DNA of 21,130 nucleotides from Spirogloea muscicola (taxonomy: Eukaryota > Streptophyta > Zygnematophyceae > Spirogloeales > Spirogloeaceae): NCBI GenBank assembly GCA_009602725.1, contig WELB01000008.1:815765-836894 (forward strand). Reading direction: 5' to 3'. Both the position numbers and the translations under genes were made by a program. How positions within the stretch are numbered: position 1 is the first letter of the stretch; each line of letters opens with the position of its first letter. Shown here piece by piece: positions 10,273-19,113 of this stretch. A model generated the notes under the pieces. The model had not been told where the DNA came from, did not search any database, and was given only the letters and a program-made list of their open reading frames with translations.

Positions 10273-11025
10273 GACTGCGAGCTTGGCAGCCCGGCCATGA
10301 GGAGCAGCGGCCGCGAAGGAGGCCACGGAGCGGGCTCGTCAGAGCTGGCTCTGGCCGCCATGGACTGCGCTCGACGGCCACCATGCGAGGCCACATCCAA
10401 ATTCGCAGCTGCTGCGCCTGTCGCCGTCTATGGCGGCTCTGTGGCGCGCATCCTCCTCGCCGCACCTTCGCCGGACGGCCGATACGGCGGCGGCGGCGGG
10501 TTGTACATTGGCGGCAGGCTGGAAAAGTACTGCCAGTCGATGGAGGGCTCCGGCGCCGGCCCCGCCGCAGCGCGCGGCGGCGGCGGCGGACGGTGGCCGC
10601 CGGCGCCGCCGCCATGGGGCGCCTCCCCCCCTCACCGGCGCCAGAGCGTCGCGTGACCGGGCCCCTCACTTTCCAGTCCCCCCACCCGCCCCTCCGGCGC
10701 GCCGGCCGCCACAAATCCCGGTGGAGCGACCGGCCCCCGGTCCTGAGCAACCGCTGGAGCAAGCGGTTCGCGGCTCCGCGGGACCGTCACCGGTTGTTGG
10801 GCGGCTTACCACCCCACTCACAGTTGGTGGCAAAAGGGCTTCGGATCTGCCATCTGGTTTTCTGGCATCAATTGGCGACCTTTACGTGCAGTATTGACCC
10901 GTGGTTACTGACCGGGTCAAGCTGCTGTGGGTGATGTACGCTCCCCTTGTAACTTGGCCATTTTGGCCTTCGGTTCTTCCAAACACATGAGAACCTTCCT
11001 CTGGCTTCCATGGCGGTGCTGCAGC

Positions 11026-11062
11026 CCTTGTCAATCCTCTGGGCTGGTCTTTCTGACTGCGG
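11026..11062 (-). repeat. Dispersed short repeat, partial copy
   Basis: On the minus strand it reads AGACCAGCCCAGAGGATTGACAAGG. This resembles the core and right flank of other copies (AGGCCAGCCCATAGGGATAGACAAGG at 18371). Confidence 0.55.
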
Positions 11063-11145
11063 CTACTGAAGGGATGTCACTGATAAGGGTTCCATCCTAC
11101 AAGGTCCTTCCTTACTCATTTCCTCCAGCGCTTCTCTGCCCCTTC

Positions 11146-11215
11146 GGACCAGGTCAAAGTATTATGGGCTGGCTTTTCACAGCCCTCGCTCCGGTTGAGA
11201 GAGCCACTTTCCTTC
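11146..11215 (-). repeat. Dispersed short repeat copy
   Basis: On the minus strand GCGAGGGCTGTGAAAAGCCAGCCC is followed by ATAATACTTTGACCTGGTCC. This parallels the core plus GACAAGGTCC right flank seen at 15556-15612 and 18345-18392. Confidence 0.7.
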
Positions 11216-11317
11216 TCTCTTTGGGCCGGCCTCTCACCGTCATTGCCGTACATTGAAGATAAGCTGTTTCTTCCTCCGGCTACCCGAGTTGATTCGACAT
11301 TTCTTCCAACGAAAGAG

Positions 11318-11372
11318 CTCTTCCTATTAAGGCGATGGCTGTGGGAGGCCAGCCCAAGAGATATAAAATGTT
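11318..11372 (+). repeat. Dispersed short repeat copy
   Basis: GAGCTCTTCCTATTAAGGCGATGGCTGTGGGAGGCCAGCCCAAGAGATATAAAATG carries the same left segment (GCTCtt...), core and A-rich right flank as the other copies. Confidence 0.7.
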
Positions 11373-11864
11373 AGATGTCTAGTGCTCACTCCTCGTTACT
11401 GGAATTTACCTTCAGCCGGCCGACGCACAACTTCCAAGCCCCAGAAATATAGGGCTTTGCTTTGTGTAGCCCCATCTTTCGCACCAGCTTTTGCCTGAAC
11501 AGTGTGTTAGCTTGACTTGGCCTCCCTTTCAATTCAAGCGCACCGCGCACCTTCTCTTCCCCAACTCCTAGCCTAAGCTAGATGAGAATCCCTTCACAAT
11601 TCGTCACTGCCATGCCAGCGCACATATCCCAGGAGTCCCAAAAGACATCCTATTGTCACACCCATTCGATCGAGGATTCAGGGTTGAGGGGTGCACAACA
11701 ATAACTCATACCAAGTGTTGATCCTCCAGCCTCCAACTTCCTCTGTACACACTCGGCTGGCTTATACAGCCGCCCTTGGAGGAAGGCATCCGCTGTCTAT
11801 CGTGGACTTCCATTGGTCACTAACTGTGTACAAACACACCCAGCACTATGCTGCCATGAGCTGT

Positions 11865-11891
11865 CCCCCCCCCCCCCCCCCCCCCCCCCCC
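11865..11891 (+). repeat. 27-nt uninterrupted C homopolymer
   Basis: Twenty-seven consecutive C residues, about 115 nt beyond the stop codon of the minus-strand TRMB-like gene. If that gene's 3' UTR extends this far, its mRNA would carry a G27 run able to form a G-quadruplex. Homopolymer length in assemblies is often imprecise. Confidence 0.95.
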
Positions 11892-12006
11892 GCCACACGC
11901 AGTCCGCCCTGCTCTTGTGCCAGCTTGTTGCGGTGCGCCCGCCCTCCTTTCTTGCCAGCTTGTCAGGTTGTAACTTGGGCAGGTCATAGAGGAGCCAGGC
12001 AGCATA

Positions 12007-14788
12007 TCAAGTTGCTGGGGTCCTGACGTACAACCTGCGGTACATCTTCTCCTTCATGCTCAGCACGTACACCTCTCGCTCGGTAGGAATACCGAGCGGG
12101 TTATGCAACAACCACCCATCACCACACGCTGCAGTGCCATCACCGTGTTGCGGTGCAGGCGCCAGCAAGGGCCCAGCGTGCTGCTCCAGCTGTTCCATCA
12201 TGTCGCGTGCCACTCCTTCCACGTCAGACTGGATGAAGACCTGTCATAAGATGCCAGCTTCAATATCAACCAAAGCAGAGTCGACCGTGAGTGCTGCTCA
12301 AGCAGATAAGATCTAATGAGAGGGCTTGAAATTACAAGGGCATGAATAAGGACCTGGCCCTCTGGCTCTAAGCGCTTCACGATCGCCTGGACGAGCTCCT
12401 CCTGCAGCACTCGCCTCTTTTGATGCCGCTTCTTGAAGTGCGGGTCGGGGCACTGTCACGACATAGCTGCTCCAAGCATCAGGATTGGTACCCTTTTGAT
12501 TCCTCAGTCACAGAGGTAGTCCTCCTGTCACCAAGATTGGAGGCTGCAGTCTCGACTTGAATAAAAGAGGCTGGCATATCCTGCAGCAGCATCACCATGT
12601 GCCGCACAGATCTCACCAGTATGAAGACGTTCCTGAGCTTGCCAGGATACGTGGCAAGGATGCTGTCAAACGAGATGCTGGCATTGGCCACAAAGAAATG
12701 GCTGGCAAGCAGACATAACGCACTGAGTCAGCTGTGACTGTCCTTCTCCTCACACCGCAGTAAGCACCGCATGGCCAATGTCAGCGACTGGTGACAGCAG
12801 CCTAGACTTCCTCTGATCCAGGCTATGCAGTTGCGCAAAGGCAGGGACCAGACAAGACCTTGCGACAAGTCGCGCGGTGCTGGCGCAGAGAGTGCGCACA
12901 CGAGAGTACGTACATGTTGGAAAGGCAGAGCTCCTGAGTCCACAGCAGGCAGCGCTCCACGAGCTGGAGAAGAGACAGTCATGGAGTGAGGAAGGTCACG
13001 AGCCTCAGCATCAAGTGGCCGTTAGTGTTGTATCGCAACTGCCCATAGACCAGCTGGCCTGCTGCACATATGGTACAGGGCCTCGTAGCCCGCCGCAGCT
13101 AGCTAAGCAGGCACTTGGCCTTTGCAACCAGGCTAGCAGGGAGCGCCGACGAGATCAAGGGACTGACCCGCTCACGTATCTCGAGGCCAAGGTAGTTCTC
13201 AAGCCCATTGCTGCGCTTGGCTAGCACCATCAGCAGCCGGCCGCTGCCTGTGCATGTATTTCTCGAGCTCAATGTCAAGACAGAAAAGCTCCTGAGATGG
13301 TGCTCAGCCTTTGGCAGCAACTAGATGCAAACTACCATAGCCTTAATACAATTTTTCCTCCTGTATATTTTCACAGTAATATCAAATGTGTGTTACTTCC
13401 TCATCCTCCTCAAGCAGGCAAATCTGAGTGGAAGGCACCCCTCCTCCTGCCGCATCTTCGCAGTCCAGCAGAATGAGCACGACGGATGATGGCCAAGCCT
13501 TCATGCCAGTCATCAGACCACTATCCCTGAGGACCAAAAGGCTCTGCGTGCTTACCGCAGCCGATGTCCACGCTGAGGGGGAGAGTTGGGTCAGCAAACA
13601 CCTCCGACCAGTCTGGGACCTCCACCGGCGTCTGCCATCGCCCCTCTGGACGCCACAGTCAGCCGCCGCAGCTCCGCCACGCTGCGGCGGCTGGGCTGTC
13701 CAAGGTTGGACTTCAGCATGGAGCAGCAGGTTGGCAAGCTCAGCATGGCACTCCCTGCATTGCTCAAGAGTAGCTGGGTGACCTCCTGGAGGAGCGGCTC
13801 ACCATCAGTGAGGCCTTGAGGGGATTTACATGCTGCCGCACCCTGCAGCCACCCACCTAAGCACACGCAGGCACAAAACCGACACAGGTTGAATGTCTGT
13901 GTTGGAACTTCAAATTTATAACGAAAAGCTCCACTGCTAGTTGCATAGCACTTATTGCACCCACACAAAGGAGATATCTACTTGATGGCTGTTATTATGT
14001 AATTTGACAGATGGAGTTCTGCTCATCTGCATTTCAGTTGCACTGCATCTGCTGCAAGTGCCCCACATTCCCTTGCAGCTACTCTTGCCCTAAGCCTGAG
14101 GCCATGCAAAGGGCTGCACCTGCTCCTGGATATCCTTGAGGCCAAGCTCGGAGAATGGCTGCTCGATCGGCACCGTGCGCTTCTCCGGCTTCAGTAGGGG
14201 CTTGAATGGCAGCTGGCGTGGACTGCCACCGCCGGCCCGCTGGCCAACGCTAGTCCTGAGTGCAGCATGCGAGCATGCGGCTGGCAGTGGCGGCTGCTGG
14301 CCTTCCTGCTGCTCGCTCGGCCCTGCAGCTTCTCGTTGACCACCTTCCGGCGGTGTACCGCTACTGGCAGTCTGGCAGCCCTCGTCGCGCAGGCTTGGCC
14401 TGGAGCTCTCTTGCACCTCCAGCAACAGCTCGGAGTCCACACGAGCGTGGCATAGCCCGTGCACGCGCCTTTGGCCACTGGCCACTGCCGCAGCCCACGT
14501 CTCGGACTTCGCATTCGTTCCAAACGATGGGGGGTGACCGCCGCCGTTGCGACCGTTGGCCCACTGACGAGCACACGTACTTGGCAGGAGGCCTCTGCCA
14601 TTGGGGCGCGGCCGAGGTGGCGATGGGCGCCCAGTGGGCTTCAAGGAGGCTGGCCGGCGGAGGAAAACGGCGTGGCCACGCCCGGAGGCGGCCAGCCGCA
14701 GCGGTGGCGGAGGCCCCAGGTGCCGGCCCGCCAGCCGCAGGCCCCGGACCAGCGGGCCGCCGGTCAGGCGCATCAGGCTGGCCCGCAA
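12007..14788 (-). CDS. TRMB: TRMB-like tRNA (guanine-N7-)-methyltransferase, 8 exons
   Basis: Class I SAM-dependent enzyme that makes m7G (position 46 in the family) in the variable loop of tRNA. Exons in coding order: 14788-14120, 13832-13803, 13643-13556, 13247-13168, 12963-12914, 12701-12617, 12452-12354 and 12240-12007. The sum is 1335 nt (444 aa plus stop). The catalytic part matches the plant organelle-type enzyme throughout: HVNPL (30-nt microexon), VPDWSEVFADPTLPL, SAM loop VDIGCGSGR (about 258-266), NYLGLEIRER, CPDPHFKKRHQKRRV (about 335-349), VFIQSDV and NPLGIPTEREVYV (about 415-427). The first roughly 200 residues are basic and Pro/Gly/Arg-rich. They could be an organelle transit peptide plus linker, but the extension is longer than the usual plant protein of about 300 aa, so the true start or a further intron in exon 1 is uncertain. 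The acceptor before 13643 is GAG rather than CAG. Confidence 0.92.
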
Positions 14789-15076
14789 GTGGGCGCCGAC
14801 GGCCTGGCTGGCCCCACCAGGCGGCGCTCCCGCAGCAGCAGTCGCAGCGTGGGGCTTGCTCGTGCCCAGAGCGAGCTGAGAGCGGCTTGCAATGCTGCGA
14901 CTTCGGGTTTACAAGCTGGGTTCGGGTCTGAGCGTCTCGTGATCTGAGCTGCTCAACGGGCAAGGATGAGAAGCCAGGCTCGGAGAGGAGGGCGCCGGCG
15001 TCTAGGGGTTTAGGGCTCCTTACTCGGGGTTCAGGGCTTGGGCTGCTCTGCGGCGGCCGGGCACGGGGGGCGCAGG

Positions 15077-15280
15077 AGAAGGAAGTGCTCGCCCATTGAG
15101 GATAGGGGCTAGAAAAGCCAGCCCAAAAAAGAAAAAACAGAGTACGAGAAGGGGGCCAGGGGAAGCGCTAAACAAGAAGAAAGTGCTCGCCCATTGAGAA
15201 TAGGGGCTGGAACAACCAGCCCGAAAAAGAATGAACCGAGTACGAGAAGGGGGCCAGGGGAAGCGCTAAGAAACAGAAAC
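15077..15280 (+). repeat. Tandem pair (98-bp period) of the dispersed repeat
   Basis: Two units start GTGCTCGCCCATTGAG at 15085 and 15183. Each continues through GGGGCTRGAA, a CCAGCCC arm and GAGTACGAGAAGGGGGCCAG to GGGAAGCGCTAA. The purine-rich lead-in (GAAGGAA, GAAGAAA) is also shared with the kinase-intron copy. These are the most complete copies of the family in the window. Confidence 0.9.
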
Positions 15281-15425
15281 AAAGCAGCTACGAGACACTC
15301 AGTAACCCCTGCTAAGCAGCCGCAGATCAGAGATGCTGGGCTAAACAAACAAGCACACAGAAATAAAGCAGCTACGGATCACTCAGTAACCCCTGCTAAG
15401 AAGCCTCAGGTCAGAGACGCTAGGC
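15281..15425 (+). repeat. Second tandem repeat, 84-bp period, adjoining the first
   Basis: AAAGCAGCTACG starts at 15281 and again at 15365. Both are followed by CACTCAGTAACCCCTGCTAA, then GCAGATCAGAGATGCTGGGCT or TCAGGTCAGAGACGCTAGGCT. It directly follows the 98-bp pair, so the two may be parts of one longer element. Confidence 0.88.
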
Positions 15426-15554
15426 TCCCGGAAGTGGGTCCCCTGGCCACAGCCAGAGGCAGCAGCGAGGGCTCTGCCGGCCCGCAGGTGCAGCGCGCAG
15501 GCCATCGACCGCGGAGGAGAGGAGGCGCGCGGTGCGCATGAATTGAAAGGGTGG

Positions 15555-15620
15555 CCAGCTGAAGGCAATACAGTAAAAAGCCAGCCCAGAAATATGGACA
15601 AGGTCCACAAGGGCGGAGAG
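15555..15620 (+). repeat. Dispersed short repeat copy
   Basis: AAAAAGCCAGCCCAGAAATATGGACAAGGTCCACAAGGGCGG matches the core right arm and the GACAAGGTCC flank of other copies. GTGCTCACCATAC follows at 15641 and a near copy lies at 15681. Confidence 0.65.
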
Positions 15621-16397
15621 GCGGCAAACAAGGTGCTCACCATACGTGAAAGGAATTCTTACGTTACACACACACAAGAGATGCTCACCATACTGCCATA
15701 CTAGTTGTACAAGCTAGGCAGAAATGTAGTGTGTATTGAGAGATGGAGGGCCTGTGTGGCCAAGTACAAAAGCAAGCACATTGACAAATGCATGTCACCT
15801 GCTGCTAGCTGACCCGCTCAGTAACCACGAGTCAGCAGGGGGGGGGCTAATCGATGGGGTGTGGGGTTGGCACAAGGAAGGAGGGGGCTCTTGACATTTA
15901 CAGACGATCAGAGAAGACTATGAACAGCCAAGGGCGAACGCAACTCAGCTGGTGCTATGCTGCCGAATCATCTAGTCTCAGCACAAAAGGGTGTGTCAGG
16001 GAGGCATGAAACCCGATGTTCAATGCCAAGTGAGAATGGCCGACCAGCATTCAGTCGCAGAGCGGCCTTCTGTTGCAGAGCTCTTGAGCTTGCGGCAGAT
16101 GTGAATGACGATACATTTGCTGCAGTTGCACAACTGTCAGAGAAGCGACACTGTATAGGCACAACAAGAGTAAGGCTCTATTTAGAGCCTCAAAGACAAA
16201 AGATACAGCACGCAAGCGATGGCTTGTTGCCTAATCTTACACTCATTTACAGGCGTCTTGTGCAAAGCAGGCGGATAGTATGAGGCACTGAGATAGTGGC
16301 ACCCTTGCCGTCAGACAGGTGCTGCTTAGCTTGTGCGAGAAGTAGGGCAGAATCCTATTGGCCAAAAGTGTTGCTGGCTTCCAGCCGCAGAATCCCT

Positions 16398-17528
16398 TCA
16401 GCCTTGCCAGAAGCTGGTTGCCTTGCCAGTCTTTGCCACCTTCTCCAACACAGCTTGCGGCTCCACATCGCCCACCACTGTCACCTTCTGCTCCTTAAGG
16501 TTCACATCATATGACTGCACGCCTGTCAAGGAAGAGAGTGTGGTGTGCCGCTTGCATCAATGGACAGACAGAGCATGTAATTCCTTAAAAGTGGAGTGGA
16601 AGCCAGCATGATATTTGTATACATCTGTTAGCATCAGTTGTACATACAAGGACTAACACGGTGCTGGTGAGGTGAGAGAGCTATAACAAGGACAAGGTGT
16701 CAAGCTGGTGCAGATCAACTACTGTCGCTGAAGTCAAGCAGCCAAATGTGCATGCTTCGGTTGCCTCTTGCATCTATTTGAAGGTGACCTACTAGACTGC
16801 ACTTAGGACATCCATAGCACAAGCTACACTATATTGAAATATGTCAAAAGCAGCAGGTGTTAGCTGCAGCTTCAGGCGCCAACAAAGCAGCAGATTCACT
16901 GCATTGTGATGCTCGTCAGGAGAAGTATAAGCTGCCTCCTTGTGAATGTAGGAGCAGCCTGACCATAGTTTGCACGTTAAGATAGAGTGAATGTCCCTCA
17001 AAACGGGATGGCTGGACAAGACATCTGGCCAGGACGCTGCTGGGCACACGAGACCAGTGCAAGTGATGTACAGATCGCAAGAGCACAGCGTTTAGCTGCA
17101 ACGAGCTATAATTTCAGGGTAGGACGCTTAAGCGTAGGGCGCAGCGCACCATCAAGCTTGCCCAGAACACGCTTCACAGCGCCGACGCAGCCTTCACACA
17201 TCATGGCCACCTTCAGTGTCGTGGTCTGCGAAAGTGCCACGTAAAAGAGAGCGCAGCTTGTGAGAAGAAAGGGAAGGGTGCTCTTTCAAAGGGGGCGAGG
17301 GCTGTGAAATTCCAGTCCGCGAAGACTTGACGAGAAGGTCAGCATGAAGGAAGCAGCGATGGCCTTCGCTGGATGGTAGCACATTCTGAGGCTTGTTGCA
17401 AGGATGGCACCACAATCGACATCTTATGCGCCTATGTCAACAGCTAGCAGCATTGCATAGCACCACTAGGGCAACGCAAAGGCAGGAGGCGCTGCCGTCG
17501 CAAGTCACACGCGGCGGACCTGCGTCAT
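16398..17528 (-). CDS. ATX1: ATX1-like copper chaperone (HMA domain), 3 coding exons
   Basis: Small cytosolic metallochaperone that passes Cu(I) to P-type ATPases of the secretory pathway. Exons in coding order: 17528-17520 (proposed), 17225-17150 and 16522-16398, giving 69 aa, the usual length. The domain shows [20 protein letters not shown], with the metal-binding MxCxxC (M11, C13, C16), then [19 protein letters not shown] and [12 protein letters not shown], a typical ATX1 C-terminal part with the conserved lysine loop. Exons 2 and 3 are firm. The first coding exon is only nine bases (M-T-Q, donor CAG^GTCCGC, ATG in a gccgcc context), chosen because it gives [11 protein letters not shown] like known ATX1 starts. 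An alternative is ATG at about 17425 giving M-S-I-V. Intron 2 is 627 nt (17149-16523) and holds nothing I can identify. No extended C-terminal tail as in plant CCH is seen. Confidence 0.92.
17275..17345 (+). repeat. Dispersed short repeat copy inside ATX1 intron 1
   Basis: GTGCTCTTTCAAAGGGGGCGAGGGCTGTGAAATTCCAG follows the family order of GTGCTC, spacer, GGGCGAGGGCTGTGAAA and CCAG. It lies in the first intron of the minus-strand gene, in the opposite orientation. Confidence 0.65.
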
Positions 17529-17702
17529 GGCGGCGCTGCCTGCCTCGGAGGCGCCGCAGCCAAGCCCGACAGAGGCTCAAGGACGGTCGATGAAGGCAGC
17601 GGGCGAAGCGCAGGGGCTCCCGCGCGGCGACGCCGCGGCACTCGCCGGTCGCGTCGCCAGCGACGGCGAAAGCGACGACGAAGCGGACCGGTGCGCGACC
17701 GT

Positions 17703-17703
<1 letters not shown>

Positions 17704-17733
<30 letters not shown>

Positions 17734-17745
17734 GGCGGAGGCAGC
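17704..17745 (+). repeat. GGC trinucleotide tract
   Basis: About 13 GGC-type units interrupted once by GGT and ending in GGAGGC, about 180 bases upstream of the proposed ATX1 start. It resembles the tract before CCT4. Confidence 0.9.
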
Positions 17746-18337
17746 AGCCTGGTCTGGTCACAGATTTGTTAGATGAAGAGATGATAGGTTGATAAAAGGA
17801 TATGATGGAAGGGCGAGGGAAGGTGGGGACAAACAAACAAATGACGGAATCGGTCAACCGTAAGCGGCAACCGCATGGCCCAGGTCTCAAGTGCGCCCGG
17901 AGGCGCCCTAGGATCTGCGCACGACGACTGATTTCCGGTGGCCTTGCGGACCCCCTCCGGCGATCGGCACTTCTGGAACTCTGCATCTGGGCAGCTTCCT
18001 GGCAGCCCCCCAGGTACTTGCGGCCAGCCGGGCTGCGCAGGCCCAGCCCCGCGCCCGTCATCCTCCGCGGCCTGTGCTACAGGTTTTCCGGCTACTAGTC
18101 TTCCGACTAAGGGCTGCTAATATGGGTGAGCACTTTCTGCTAATAACCAGGGGTTTGCTAAGCGGCCATCCTTACAAATCCTTCATTTGCTGCGTGCTGT
18201 CCAATTTCCATCATTTCCTTCTCTCATCTCCTCTGGACCTTGTGATGATTTTGTGGGTTGCTCCTTTGCAGTCCCTCACCGTTTGTGCGAGAGTTACTTA
18301 ATTTTCTTCAGCCATTGCACCCTCTTCAGATATCCTC

Positions 18338-18400
18338 TCGGAAGGGGGCGACGGGTGTGAGAGGCCAGCCCATAGGGATAGACAAGGTCCGGAAGGGCTA
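18338..18400 (+). repeat. Dispersed short repeat copy
   Basis: GGGGGCGACGGGTGTGAGAGGCCAGCCCATAGGGATAGACAAGGTCCGGAAGGGC has the family core and the GACAAGGTCC flank. GGTGCTCAATATCC follows at 18440, comparable with GCTGCTCAGTATCC at 142. Confidence 0.7.
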
Positions 18401-19113
18401 CATAGCACAACCGACATAGCTACTCAGGTTGTTACAAAGGGGTGCTCAATATCCTTGCGCTTGTCATGTGCTTCTGGTTCCATGTCCCCAAGCTCTCTGC
18501 GCTTGGTCACTCCATACTCTCCTCAATCCTCGACCCTGAAGTCTCAGGCCTGCACACACTCCTGCCTGCTGCTTCTCATCTCTCCAGGATTAGTTCACAT
18601 CTCTCCTGCCACTTATTGAGGCCTTTGGTGCCTGTCAGCCATAGTCACCCCGACAGGACCACTCTTGCAGGGTTTCTGCTTGTGCTCTGCTTCTAGATCT
18701 GTGGCTATCTCAGCCAAATAATCCTCTAGATGGTCAGCAATCGCAACCTGGCCACGGGTGTCTTTTTCTCGCTCCATGACATGAGAAAGCAGCGATCAAA
18801 TTTCTACATCTGATTTTGCTGTAACAAGAAGTTAACTACACAGTATGCAGATTTGCTGGGGTCAATGTGTACACGACTCAGACCCGCAGACACTTTTAAT
18901 ATGGGGTCTAGCTGACCTACAAGAGCACTGTAATGTGCCAGCATAATTGTGTGCCAGCAAGCTCTTCGCTGCAGTCAATGTCAAGCAAGAGTGGCCACAT
19001 CAAAGCGCGTGTAACAAAGTCGCTGCACCTAAAGCGGACATGTCAAGCTGAATGAAGCAAGGTCAAAGTCTTGCTTGCTGCGAAGCCCTAACAGCAGCTA
19101 CAGATCAACAAGC

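Larger units (their letters stand above)
10273..12006. other. Intergenic region upstream of the receptor kinase, with repeats
   Basis: From 10273 to about 10760 it is very GC-rich, with CCG/GGC tracts, and is probably the promoter and 5' leader of the minus-strand kinase. It may hide a missing first exon, although I found no hydrophobic signal-peptide coding stretch. From 10760 to 12006 there is no recognisable gene. It contains an inverted pair TTGACCCG (10894-10901) and CGGGTCAA (10913-10920), three copies of the dispersed repeat and a long C homopolymer. Confidence 0.6.
14789..16397. other. Intergenic region rich in repeats between TRMB and ATX1
   Basis: Probably contains the TRMB-like promoter in its first part (GC-rich to about 15080), then tandem and dispersed repeats to about 15700. 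From 15700 to 16397 I see no gene. The frame at 15957-16283 has no recognisable motif. A short G run sits near 15838-15847. Confidence 0.6.
17529..19113. other. Intergenic region between ATX1 and the bZIP gene
   Basis: The first ~350 bases are GC-rich with a GGC tract at 17704-17745 and are best read as promoter and 5' leader of minus-strand ATX1. A plus-strand frame from 17527 (81 codons, with a Gly13 run) ends at 17772 without conserved features. From 18100 to 19113 there is one dispersed repeat copy and no recognisable gene on either strand. Confidence 0.6.

Noticed and set aside
9812-10762. Minus-strand 316-codon open frame covering the kinase 5' region
   Set aside because: It crosses the LRR N-cap exon in the wrong frame and is very Arg-rich from CCG tracts. 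Only its last part (SNCGLQGSLGRI) coincides with a real LRR exon.
14908-14935. tRNA-like GGGTTCGGGTC
   Set aside because: Resembles a T-arm only over a few bases; no acceptor stem, anticodon arm or D-loop could be placed around it.
15001-15042. Telomere-like GGGGTTTAGGG and GGGGTTCAGGG
   Set aside because: Only one exact TTTAGGG unit and one degenerate unit are present, too few for an interstitial telomeric array.
15957-16283. Plus-strand frame of 108 codons
   Set aside because: No domain, no neighbouring exon that extends it, and composition like the surrounding intergenic sequence.
17527-17772. Plus-strand frame of 81 codons with an acidic stretch and a Gly13 run
   Set aside because: The Gly run is the GGC tract, the stop follows closely, no downstream exon could be joined, and the region is better explained as the antisense of the ATX1 leader.
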